Assembly: GCF_008642335.1 (NCBI RefSeq)
Contig: NZ_CP029191.1
Coordinates: forward strand, 5,146,001-5,210,000
Length of the DNA stretch: 64,000 nt
Source of the DNA: Streptomyces venezuelae
GTDB taxonomy: Bacteria; Actinomycetota; Actinomycetes; Streptomycetales; Streptomycetaceae
Direction: 5' to 3'
Shown: positions 8,043-15,356 of the stretch, in pieces
Position numbering within the stretch: position 1 is the stretch's first letter
Layout of the letters: every line of letters begins with the position of its first letter
The notes under the pieces: generated by a model
Told to the model about the DNA's origin: nothing
The model's input: the letters and a program-made list of their open reading frames with translations, nothing else
Databases searched by the model: none
Position numbers and translations under genes: made by a program

Positions 8043-8894
8043 ATGAACAGCAATCCGGCAGACCCGGAGCAGGGGCAGGGGCAGGGGCAGGGGCGCAGCC
8101 AGGGGCCGCACAGCCAGGGCACGGCGGCCCGCGCCTTCGACGACCTCGTCGCCGAAGCCGAGGCCGCGCCGACCGAAGGGTGGGACTTCTCCTGGTTCGA
8201 GGGGCGGGCCACCGAGGAACGGCCCTCGTGGCGGTACGCGGAGTCGATGGCCCGGCGCCTCGCCCGCGCCTCCGCGAGCCTCGACATCCAGACCGGCGGC
8301 GGCGAAGTGCTGGCCTCCGCCGCCACACTGCCGCCCCTCGCCGTCGCCACGGAAGGCTGGCCCGCGAACGTCGCGAAGGCCACCGCCCTGCTGCACCCGC
8401 GCGGTGTCGCGGTCGTCGCGGCGCCGGAGGACGCGCCGCTGCCGTTCGCCGACGGCGCGTTCGACCTCGTCACCAGCCGCCACCCCGTGAAGGCCCACTT
8501 CGACGAGATCGCCCGCGTACTGCGCCCCGGCGGTACGTACTTCGCGCAGCACGTCGGTCCCGCCAGCGTCTTCGAAGTCGTGGAGTACTTCCTCGGTCCG
8601 CAGCCGGACGAAGTCCGTGACGCCCGCCACCCGGAGGCGGAGCGCGCCGAGGCCGAGGCCGCGGGGCTCGAGGTCGTCGACCTGCGCGCGGAGCGGCTGC
8701 GCATGGAGTTCCGCGACATCGGCGCGGTCGTCCACTTCCTTCGCAAGGTGGTGTGGATGGTCCCGGGCTTCACCGTGGCGGCGTACCGGCCGCGGCTGCG
8801 CGAGCTTCACGACCGTATTCAGGCGGAGGGCCCCTTCGTGGCCCACAGCACGCGGCACCTCTTCGACCTCCGCAAGCCGGATAGCGCCGCTTAG
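8043..8894 (+). CDS. Class I SAM-dependent methyltransferase
   Basis: A 283-residue soluble protein. The N-terminus has a simple Gln-Gly repeat encoded by four tandem CAGGGG hexamers at 8070-8093. The core fits a Rossmann methyltransferase: a motif-I-like ASLDIQTGGGEVLA, acidic strand-end residues, DGAFDLVTSRHPVKAHFDEIARVLRPGG (motifs II and III), then a C-terminal alpha/beta part. The SAM-binding glycine loop is less canonical than usual. The substrate is unknown. It is 35 bases downstream of the OmpA-domain gene and may share its transcript, but its product has no obvious pilus role. Confidence 0.82.
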   Translation: MNSNPADPEQGQGQGQGRSQGPHSQGTAARAFDDLVAEAEAAPTEGWDFSWFEGRATEERPSWRYAESMARRLARASASLDIQTGGGEVLASAATLPPLAVATEGWPANVAKATALLHPRGVAVVAAPEDAPLPFADGAFDLVTSRHPVKAHFDEIARVLRPGGTYFAQHVGPASVFEVVEYFLGPQPDEVRDARHPEAERAEAEAAGLEVVDLRAERLRMEFRDIGAVVHFLRKVVWMVPGFTVAAYRPRLRELHDRIQAEGPFVAHSTRHLFDLRKPDSAA

Positions 8895-9061
8895 CGACAC
8901 CTAGCCTGATCAAGCGGGCAGATCGGCCCAATGCCTCACATCGTCACGTACACACCGAACTCGAAGCCTTGATTCCGCATCGTTATCAATACTGGCTCGT
9001 TCCGCCCCTGGGCGTCGCGTAAGTTCAGACCAAGGCTAATTCGCGTGAGCAAACCGCGCGT
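8895..9061 (+). other. Intergenic stretch of lower GC
   Basis: This gap is visibly less GC-rich than its neighbours, especially 8930-9050. On the minus strand it keeps an open frame ending at 8936 whose last residues (VLITMRNQGFEFGVYVTM) do not look like typical high-GC noise, but no good ribosome binding site supports it. No tRNA-like fold was found. It may hold regulatory sequence or a transferred remnant. Confidence 0.3.
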
Positions 9062-9098
9062 GCGGTGCCGCGCGGTGGAGGGGGCCGCGCGGCACCGC
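9062..9098. terminator. Perfect 14-bp inverted repeat between convergent genes
   Basis: GCGGTGCCGCGCGG at 9062-9075 pairs perfectly with 9085-9098 around a 9-base loop. It ends 6 bases past the stop of the minus-strand DUF192 gene, the right place for a GC-rich terminator without a T tract. Confidence 0.6.
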
Positions 9099-9104
9099 GA
9101 GCCG

Positions 9105-9515
9105 TCACTCTCCACCCCGCCCGGGGCCGTCCGCCGCACCCTCCACGACGATCCGCGCGCCCCGGCGCACGCCCCACCGTGCCATCGCCCCGGCCTCCGC
9201 CTCGATCACATGTCTGGCCCGCCATCGCGGCAGCCCGAGGCGGCCGGGGCGCATCGTCCGGACGGACAGCACACGCCACTCGCGGTCCAGGTACGCCACG
9301 TCGAGCGCGAACCGCATCCCCAGGGTGTGCACACCGTGCGCCGGTGTCAGCAGAAGCGCCCCCCGCACGCCCGTGCGCCCGAGCAGACCCCGCCGCCGCG
9401 CCCGGGGCGAGTCCGCGATCTCCAGCGGGACCGGAAGGCCGTGCGGGCGAGTGGCCACCATCGCGGACGCCCCGGAGGCCTCGGACGCCTTCCCCCAGAC
9501 CTTCATCGTCGCCAT
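9105..9515 (-). CDS. DUF192 family protein
   Basis: About 136 residues. The conserved DUF192 features are clear: LGRTGV, then GVHTLGMRFALDVAYLD, then a run of arginines and ARHVIEAEAG with AMARWGVRRGARIVV near the end. These small beta proteins have no settled function; archaeal members have structures but no known activity. The start is uncertain: ATG 9515 (MATMKVW) or ATG 9506 both lack a good ribosome binding site, and the longer frame to 9626 has no homology to the family. It is transcribed away from the candidate small RNA. Confidence 0.75.
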   Translation of the reverse strand: MATMKVWGKASEASGASAMVATRPHGLPVPLEIADSPRARRRGLLGRTGVRGALLLTPAHGVHTLGMRFALDVAYLDREWRVLSVRTMRPGRLGLPRWRARHVIEAEAGAMARWGVRRGARIVVEGAADGPGRGGE

Positions 9516-9675
9516 GTCCGCGAAATTAGCGGCCCGGCACTCCGGTGCGTCAAGCACGCGACGTATGAGGGGTCCCTCTTGGGGGTTACCGCCGCGCCCG
9601 GCCGAAATTCGCCCTCGAACCCGCAATTCCGCCGGTAGAACGGGATCGCGCAGTCGTCGGCCGGTCTCGGAGAGT

Positions 9676-9779
9676 AGTTGTGGGGCGCCAATGCCCCCAG
9701 CAGCACTTACGAAGGGTTATGGTGGAAACCCCCCCTCGGGCCGGTCCGTCTCCCCCCCACGGACCGGCCCGATTTTTTG
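9676..9779 (+). ncRNA. Candidate 6C small RNA
   Basis: A gene-free stretch with two runs of seven cytosines (9729-9735 and 9752-9758), the second in the loop of a strong terminal hairpin followed by six T. A shorter pairing (GGGTT with AACCC, about 9713-9731) precedes it. The 6C RNA of actinobacteria is defined by two hairpins with runs of six or more C and ends in a Rho-independent terminator in Streptomyces. The known mycobacterial copy (B11) lies beside the cpaE/Tad genes, and this one is close to a Tad locus. The first hairpin does not match a simple C-loop by eye, and the 5' end is a guess. Confidence 0.6.
9737..9778 (+). terminator. Rho-independent terminator with C7 loop
   Basis: CGGGCCGGTCCGT at 9737-9749 pairs perfectly with 9759-9771; the loop holds seven C, and the stem is followed directly by ATTTTTTG. 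It is the best-formed classical terminator in the window and would end the candidate small RNA. Confidence 0.9.
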
Positions 9780-9837
9780 TGCCACGGGGAGCGGCCGGAA
9801 AACCGCGGAAGATCGACTCCCAGTTATCGTCAGGGAC

Positions 9838-10392
9838 ATGTCGAACCAATTCCCCCCGCCCCCCGGCCCGCCCCAGCCCGGCCCGCCCCACCAGCCCCCG
9901 GCCCAGTCCGGTCTCCCCACCTACCAGGGCCCCGCCCAGGACCCCTCCCACGCATACGCACAGGGATATGGGCAGCAATATGGGCAGGGCGCGTACGGGT
10001 ACGGGTACGGCTATGGGCAGGGGCCCATGGGGCCGCCTCGGATGCCCGGCGTCGTCCGCGCCGCGCAGGTCGTCATATGGGTGCTCGCCGGGCTCACCGT
10101 CCTCGGCAGCATCATCCTGATAGCCGCCGTGAACCCGGAGACGGGCGGCGCCGCGCTCGGCGTGAACATCTGCCTCCTGGTCGCGGCCGGCATGGCCTTC
10201 CGGTTCGGCAGCGCGGGCCACGGCATACGCGTGACGTGCATCGTCCTGATGAGCGTGCAGATCCTCTTCGGGCTCGGCGGCACGGCCTCGGGGAACCCGG
10301 GCGGCCTGCTCCCGATGCTCGGCGCGATCGCCACGGTGATCCTGCTCTCGCAGAGCGCCGCCGGTGCCTGGTTCAAGCGCCCCCGCGCCTGA
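9838..10392 (+). CDS. Small membrane protein with Pro/Gly/Tyr-rich N-terminus
   Basis: A 184-residue protein started at ATG 9838. Residues 1-68 are proline-, glutamine-, glycine- and tyrosine-rich (repeats of GYGYG) and presumably cytosolic and disordered. The rest holds about four hydrophobic segments (VVIWVLAGLTVLGSIILIAA, ICLLVAAGMAFRF, VTCIVLMSVQILFGL, LPMLGAIATVILLSQ), ending in WFKRPRA. Such proteins are common in Streptomyces with no known function. There is only a weak AGGGA before the start. It ends at a bidirectional terminator shared with the convergent reductase gene. Confidence 0.75.
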   Translation: MSNQFPPPPGPPQPGPPHQPPAQSGLPTYQGPAQDPSHAYAQGYGQQYGQGAYGYGYGYGQGPMGPPRMPGVVRAAQVVIWVLAGLTVLGSIILIAAVNPETGGAALGVNICLLVAAGMAFRFGSAGHGIRVTCIVLMSVQILFGLGGTASGNPGGLLPMLGAIATVILLSQSAAGAWFKRPRA

Positions 10393-10432
10393 CGGTCCGA
10401 CACGCCGGACACGCCCGGCACGCCCGGCACAG

Positions 10433-10484
10433 ATGTGAGGAGCCCCGGACGGAGCACGTGTCTCCGGCCGGGGCTCCCTCACAT
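10433..10484. terminator. Bidirectional hairpin terminator
   Basis: ATGTGAGGAGCCCCGG (10433-10448) pairs with CCGGGGCTCCCTCACAT (10468-10484), with one bulged C. It lies between two convergent genes. Confidence 0.75.
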
Positions 10485-10498
10485 CCACCCGCGCCGGA

Positions 10499-11536
10499 TC
10501 AGCCCCGTCCGGCCCAGATGTTCGTGCCCGGCGTCGACACCGCGAACGTGTCGATCGCCGTCAGCTCCTCGTCCGTCAGCTTCGGGCCCGCGAGCGCCGC
10601 CACGTTCTCCTCCAGCTGCCGGACGCTGGACGCGCCGATCAGTGCCGACGTCATCCGCTCGTCCCGGAGCACCCAGTTGAGGGCGAGCTGGGCCAGGGAC
10701 TGGCCGCGGGCCGCCGCGATGTCGTTCAGGCCGTTGAGGCGGCGTACGACCTCGTCACTCAGCAGGTTCGGGTCCAGGGACTTGCCCTGCGTCGCGCGCG
10801 AGCCCTCCGGAATGCCGTTCAGGTACTTGTTCGTGAGCAGGCCCTGCGCGAGCGGCACGAAGGAGATGCAGCCCATGCCGGCCGCCTCCAGCGTGTCGAG
10901 CAGCCCGTCGTCCTCCGTCCAGCGGTTGATCATCGAGTACGACGGCTGGTGGATGAGCGCCGGCACGCCCATCTCCCGCAGCAGCCGCGCCGCTTCCGCC
11001 GTCTGCTCGCTGTTGTACGACGACACGCCGACGTAGAGCGCCTTGCCCTGCTGCACCGCAGAGGCGAGCGCGCCCATCGTCTCCTCGAGCGGCGTGTCCG
11101 GGTCGAAGCGGTGGGAGTAGAAGATGTCTACGTAGTCGAGACCCATCCGGTCGAGTGAAGCGTCCAGCGACGACAGCAGGTACTTGCGGCTGCCCCATTC
11201 GCCGTACGGACCGGGGTGCATGAGGTAGCCGGCCTTGGTCGAGATGACCAGCTCGTCGCGGTGGGCGGCGAAGTCCTGGGCGAACAGCTTGCCGAAGTTG
11301 AGCTCCGCAGAACCGGGCGGCGGGCCGTAGTTGTTCGCCAGGTCGAAGTGCGTGACGCCCAGGTCGAAGGCGCGGCGCAGGATCGCGCGCTGCGTGTCGA
11401 GGGCCTTGTCGTCGCCGAAGTTGTGCCAGAGACCGAGCGAGACGGCGGGCAGCTTCAGGCCGCTGCGGCCCGTACGGCGGTACTCCATCGAGTCGTACCG
11501 GTCCTGTGCCGCGCGATACATAGACGTGTCGTTCAT
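10499..11536 (-). CDS. Aldo/keto reductase, glyceraldehyde 3-phosphate reductase type
   Basis: A 345-residue NADPH-dependent reductase of the AKR14/YghZ type. The catalytic tetrad is visible: FDLANNYG (Asp and Tyr), VISTKAGY (Lys) and DIFYSHRFDPDTP (His). The C-terminal cofactor region SALIGASSVRQLEENV is also typical. E. coli YghZ reduces L-glyceraldehyde 3-phosphate and methylglyoxal, and this sequence has the same landmarks (MEYRRTGRSGLKLP, GPPPGSAE). It is a single gene, divergent from the prenyltransferase gene. Its physiological substrate in this organism is inferred. Confidence 0.9.
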   Translation of the reverse strand: MNDTSMYRAAQDRYDSMEYRRTGRSGLKLPAVSLGLWHNFGDDKALDTQRAILRRAFDLGVTHFDLANNYGPPPGSAELNFGKLFAQDFAAHRDELVISTKAGYLMHPGPYGEWGSRKYLLSSLDASLDRMGLDYVDIFYSHRFDPDTPLEETMGALASAVQQGKALYVGVSSYNSEQTAEAARLLREMGVPALIHQPSYSMINRWTEDDGLLDTLEAAGMGCISFVPLAQGLLTNKYLNGIPEGSRATQGKSLDPNLLSDEVVRRLNGLNDIAAARGQSLAQLALNWVLRDERMTSALIGASSVRQLEENVAALAGPKLTDEELTAIDTFAVSTPGTNIWAGRG

Positions 11537-11664
11537 GGGTACGAAGCTACTTCAGCAGCCTAGGGCCCGACTGTGGAGGGACGCTCGAGCGACGGTAGGG
11601 TGTCGCCCTCGGGGTTGCTCTGGGCGCGCCCCTGGAGATCGCCATCTGCTGGAGGCTGACACAC

Positions 11665-12426
11665 GTGAACCTGCGCGACCTGGTGTACGGACTTTACGCA
11701 CGCCGGGTGGAAGGCCGCCTCGACCACGACCAGGTGCCGAAGCACATCGGGGTCATCCTCGACGGCAACCGTCGCTGGGCGAAGGCTGCGGGCGGGACCA
11801 CCGCACAGGGCCACCAGGCGGGCGCACACAAGATCGAGGAGTTCCTCGGCTGGTGCGCCGAGACGGACGTCGAGGTCGTCACGCTGTGGATGCTCTCGAC
11901 CGACAACTTCGACCGTCCCGACGACGAGCTGAAGCCGCTCCTCGGGATCATCGAGGCCACCGTCCGCTCGCTCGTCGCCGACGGCCGCTGGCGCGTGCAC
12001 CACGTCGGCGCGCTCGACCTGCTGCCCGCCCACACCCAGATGGTCATGAAGGAAGCCGAAGAGGCGACCCGTACCAACACCGGAATACTGGTCAACGTGG
12101 CCGTCGGCTACGGCGGCCGCCAGGAGATCGCCGACGCGGTCCGCTCGCTGCTCCTGGAACAGGCGGACAAGGGAAGCAGCCTGGAGGAGGTCGCGGAGAG
12201 CGTCGACATCGACCAGATCTCCAAGCACCTCTACACCAGCGGCCAGCCGGACCCCGACCTGGTGATCCGTACGAGTGGTGAGCAGCGGCTCTCCGGATTC
12301 ATGCTCTGGCAGTCCGCCCACTCCGAGTACTACTTCTGCGAAGTCTTCTGGCCGGCCTTCCGCAAGGTCGACTTCCTGCGTGCGCTGCGTGATTACGCGG
12401 CCCGCCACCGCCGTTACGGGGGATGA
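11665..12426 (+). CDS. uppS: cis-Isoprenyl diphosphate synthase (UppS family)
   Basis: A 253-residue cytosolic enzyme that condenses isopentenyl diphosphate onto an allylic diphosphate to make Z-polyprenyl carriers. Motif I HIGVILDGNRRWAK gives the catalytic Asp33. TLWMLSTDNFDRP, AVGYGGRQEI, PDLVIRTSGEQRLSGFMLWQ and EYYFCEVFWPAF complete the family's five regions. GTG 11665 is preceded by GGAGG. It is followed by a PhoH2 gene; in mycobacteria the short-chain cis-farnesyl enzyme Rv1086 is also near phoH2 (Rv1095), so a short product is possible, but chain length cannot be read from sequence by eye. Confidence 0.93.
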   Translation: MNLRDLVYGLYARRVEGRLDHDQVPKHIGVILDGNRRWAKAAGGTTAQGHQAGAHKIEEFLGWCAETDVEVVTLWMLSTDNFDRPDDELKPLLGIIEATVRSLVADGRWRVHHVGALDLLPAHTQMVMKEAEEATRTNTGILVNVAVGYGGRQEIADAVRSLLLEQADKGSSLEEVAESVDIDQISKHLYTSGQPDPDLVIRTSGEQRLSGFMLWQSAHSEYYFCEVFWPAFRKVDFLRALRDYAARHRRYGG

Positions 12427-12758
12427 CTCCGCGGCGCCCCTGAGGTCGGCGCCATCCAGAGTTAACCAACGCGTCGTCATATGCCCTGGCATGGCTGCGC
12501 ATGTTCGAGGGAATACCCCTTCCAGGTCGACGTCCGAGCAGTGTCCGACAGGGACGTCGTATCTCAGCGGACGGCATGGGCCGTCCGCCCGGGAGGCCCT
12601 TTGCACCAGGACGACCGTGTGAGCAGCGCGGGCGACGTGGAGGGCCGGTACTCGGCCCGCGCATCGCGGCCCGTGACCGGTCCGGTTCACACCCGCCGGA
12701 TCGCCCCCGGTATCCCTCCCGTCGCTCCCCGACCTCATCCGAGGGGGTACGTCCTTCC
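12427..12758 (+). other. 332-base leader before phoH2
   Basis: No gene was called. A frame running into phoH2 from about 12501 is open but encodes only Arg/Pro/Gly-rich sequence, the usual high-GC noise. I looked for a small antitoxin frame as found before mycobacterial phoH2 and saw none convincing. The start site is served by GAGGGGG at 12741-12747. Confidence 0.4.
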
Positions 12759-14081
12759 GTGGTGAACAGCACAAAGCGCCGCATGCCCGACAGGCGCACC
12801 TACGTTCTCGACACCAGCGTCCTGCTGGCCGACCCGAATGCCCTGACCCGCTTCGACGAGCACGAAGTCGTGCTGCCGATCGTCGTGGTGACGGAGCTGG
12901 AGGCCAAGCGGCACCACCCGGAGCTCGGTTACTTCGCCCGGCAGGCGCTGCGCCTGCTGGACGACTTCCGTATCCGGCACGGCCGCCTGGACGCCCCGAT
13001 CCCCATCGGGGACCTGGGCGGCTCGCTGCGCGTCGAGCTCAACCACTCCGATCCCGGCGTGCTCCCGGCCGGCTACCGGTTGGGGGACAACGACTCACGG
13101 ATTCTCGCCGTAGCACGCAATCTCCAGGCGGAGGGGTACGACGTCACGGTCGTCTCCAAGGACCTGCCGCTCAGAATCAAGGCGTCGTCGGTGGGCCTCC
13201 TCGCCGAGGAGTACCGCGCCGAGCTCGCCATCACGGACTCCGGCTGGACCGGTATGTCCGAACTGACGCTCTCGGCGGAGCAGGTGGACCTCCTCTTCGA
13301 AGAGGACACCCTGTACGTCCCCGAGGCCTCGGAGTTGCCCGTGCACACGGGCCTCACCATCCAGTCGGAGCGGGGCAAGGCCCTCGGCCGGGTCACGGCG
13401 GAGGGCAACGTCCGGCTCGTGCGCGGCGACCGCGAGGCCTTCGGGCTGAAGGGGAGGAGCGCCGAGCAGCGGGTCGCGCTCGACCTGCTCCTCGACCCGG
13501 ACGTCGGCATCGTGTCGATGGGCGGCCGCGCGGGCACCGGCAAGTCGGCGCTCGCCCTCTGCGCGGGCCTGGAGGCCGTCCTGGAGCGCAGGCAGCACCA
13601 GAAGGTGATGGTGTTCCGGCCGCTGTACGCGGTGGGCGGGCAGGAGCTCGGCTATCTGCCCGGCACCGAGGCCGAGAAGATGGGGCCCTGGGCGCAGGCG
13701 GTCTTCGACACGCTGGGTTCGGTGGCGGGCAAGGAGGTCATCGAGGAGGTCACCGCGCGCGGGATGCTCGAAGTGCTTCCGCTCACCCACATCCGCGGCC
13801 GCTCACTGCACGACGCGTTCGTGATCGTGGACGAGGCGCAATCCCTGGAACGGAACGTCCTGTTGACCGTTCTGTCCCGAATCGGGGCGAACTCCCGTGT
13901 CGTACTGACCCATGACGTGGCGCAGCGCGACAACCTCCGCGTGGGGCGGTACGACGGCGTGGTCGCCGTCGTCGAGAAGCTGAAGGGACATCCGCTGTTC
14001 GCGCACGTGACGCTCACGCGATCGGAGCGGTCGCAGATCGCGGCCCTGGTGACCGAAATGCTGGAGGACGGTCACATCTGA
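12759..14081 (+). CDS. phoH2: PhoH2: PIN domain fused to PhoH ATPase
   Basis: A 440-residue two-domain protein. Residues about 10-140 form a PIN ribonuclease domain with its acidic residues ([35 protein letters not shown]). Residues about 230-440 form a PhoH ATPase with Walker [29 protein letters not shown], and Walker [14 protein letters not shown]. Mycobacterial PhoH2 is an ATP-dependent RNA helicase and ribonuclease that acts as a toxin. The start is GTG 12759 or GTG 12762, in tandem, following GAGGGGG; both give the same protein but for one Val. It is a single gene with its own terminator hairpin. Confidence 0.93.
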   Translation: MVNSTKRRMPDRRTYVLDTSVLLADPNALTRFDEHEVVLPIVVVTELEAKRHHPELGYFARQALRLLDDFRIRHGRLDAPIPIGDLGGSLRVELNHSDPGVLPAGYRLGDNDSRILAVARNLQAEGYDVTVVSKDLPLRIKASSVGLLAEEYRAELAITDSGWTGMSELTLSAEQVDLLFEEDTLYVPEASELPVHTGLTIQSERGKALGRVTAEGNVRLVRGDREAFGLKGRSAEQRVALDLLLDPDVGIVSMGGRAGTGKSALALCAGLEAVLERRQHQKVMVFRPLYAVGGQELGYLPGTEAEKMGPWAQAVFDTLGSVAGKEVIEEVTARGMLEVLPLTHIRGRSLHDAFVIVDEAQSLERNVLLTVLSRIGANSRVVLTHDVAQRDNLRVGRYDGVVAVVEKLKGHPLFAHVTLTRSERSQIAALVTEMLEDGHI

Positions 14082-14109
14082 GGCGGTTCACGGCAGTTGC
14101 ACCATCCAG

Positions 14110-14151
14110 GACGCCGTCCGGCAAAGCGAAGGAGCCTAGCCGGGCGGCGTC
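14110..14151 (+). terminator. Hairpin terminator of phoH2
   Basis: GACGCCGTCCGGC (14110-14122) pairs with 14139-14151 over 13 positions with one T-G wobble. It lies 28 bases after the phoH2 stop. Confidence 0.7.
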
Positions 14152-14490
14152 TTGCTGCACCCCTGTTTCCGAAAAACTCCTGAGGCAAACGGGGTGTGAG
14201 CTTTCCCACGCAACGGAGAATTGCCTTGCGGTGTCCGGCTGGGGCAGAGTCTGGGTCCTGTCAGGCCCCGCATGCGACACACGTGTACCCCCAGAGGTAC
14301 GACAACTCAGGCACCACAGAACTTCATAGTGACCGTCGCATGCCGCCCGAAGCACCACGCGACGCTTCCGTAACGGGAGTTGTCCACCGGGTCCGTGCCT
14401 CCCGTGACCGATAGACCAGCGGAGGCCAGCGCCAGGGGCACGATTGCGTCCGCGAGGTCACCTATGCGGGCGATGCTGGAAGGAAACCGT
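14152..14490 (+). other. Long leader of the SLT-domain gene
   Basis: About 340 bases with no gene. Because Streptomyces cell-wall hydrolase genes often carry a cyclic-di-AMP riboswitch, I looked for its conserved core and did not find it. GGAAGGA at 14478-14484 is the ribosome binding site that decides the GTG 14491 start. Promoters and any attenuator are unassigned. Confidence 0.4.
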
Positions 14491-15219
14491 GTGAGCCGGA
14501 TTTCGGTCCGGGGATTCGCCGTGGCTTCTGCCACCGCGGTCACCACCGTCGGCGCTGTCGTGGGTGTCGCCTCGGGCGCCACCCAGCCCTCGAACACGAA
14601 CGACATCGAGGCAGCGGCAAGCGACGCGACGCTCCTCGCAGACATACCCGCGGGTCAGCAGGCCCAGGTCCAGACCGCGTCCCTGACGCAGCAGGCCGAC
14701 GCGCAGGCCATGGCCGCCGACACCGCAGCGAAGAAGACCGCAGCGGAGGAGGCCCGCAAGCAGGCTGCCGCCTCGGCGATCGAGAAGCAGAAGGCCGCGG
14801 AGAAGGCGGAGAAGGAAGAGGCGGCCAAGAAGGCCGCGCTCAAGAAGGAGCGTGAGGACAAGGCCGAGACCAAGGCCAGCCGCTCCTCCGCCCGCGACGC
14901 CTCCAGCTTCGAGCCCCAGAGCTCCTACACGGTCGCTCAGGTCCAGGCGATGGCACGGCAGATGGTCCCCGGGGACCAGTTCCAGTGCTTCAGCAACATC
15001 GTCAACCACGAGTCCACGTGGAACTACAAGGCGACCAACGCCTCTTCGGGTGCCTACGGCCTCGTCCAGGCGCTGCCCGGTTCCAAGATGGCCTCGGCGG
15101 GCGCCGACTGGCAGACCAACCCGGCCACGCAGATCAAGTGGGGCCTGAACTACATGAACGACCGCTACGGAAGCCCGTGCGGAGCCTGGAGCTTCTGGCA
15201 GGCGAACAACTGGTACTAG
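14491..15219 (+). CDS. Secreted transglycosylase SLT-domain protein
   Basis: A 242-residue protein started at GTG 14491, seven bases from GGAAGGA. The N-terminal signal peptide (SRISVRGFAVASATAVTTVG ... GVASGA) is followed by a long Ala/Lys/Glu helix, a probable coiled coil at about residues 60-140 (KQKAAEKAEKEEAAKKAA), and a C-terminal lysozyme-like domain of about 85 residues: CFSNIVNHESTWNYKATNAS with the catalytic Glu, then GAYGLVQALPGSKMAS and WGLNYMNDRYGSPCGAW. It should cleave peptidoglycan outside the membrane. It ends at a strong terminator. Confidence 0.9.
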   Translation: MSRISVRGFAVASATAVTTVGAVVGVASGATQPSNTNDIEAAASDATLLADIPAGQQAQVQTASLTQQADAQAMAADTAAKKTAAEEARKQAAASAIEKQKAAEKAEKEEAAKKAALKKEREDKAETKASRSSARDASSFEPQSSYTVAQVQAMARQMVPGDQFQCFSNIVNHESTWNYKATNASSGAYGLVQALPGSKMASAGADWQTNPATQIKWGLNYMNDRYGSPCGAWSFWQANNWY

Positions 15220-15251
15220 GCCCCTCGTGCGGCCGTACCGCGCTCAACCTC

Positions 15252-15288
15252 GCGAGGCCCCTCACCGTCCTACGGTGAGGGGCCTCGC
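15252..15288. terminator. Perfect 17-bp hairpin terminator
   Basis: The arm 15252-15268 pairs without mismatch with 15272-15288 around a three-base loop. It separates the SLT gene from the permease gene that follows. Confidence 0.85.
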
Positions 15289-15356
15289 CCGTGTACGGTC
15301 GGTCCGGACAGCTCCAGGGGGGAGTGGTGGGGAAAGACGGGGGTAAAGGACGGATC

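Noticed and set aside
12501..12758. An N-terminal extension of PhoH2
   Set aside because: The extra sequence is Arg/Pro/Gly noise and the conserved protein begins at the tandem GTG codons with GAGGGGG upstream.
14152..14490. A cyclic-di-AMP (ydaO-type) riboswitch before the SLT-domain gene
   Set aside because: Expected for some Streptomyces wall hydrolases, but the conserved core and pseudo-symmetric arms could not be found by eye. A covariance search would settle it.
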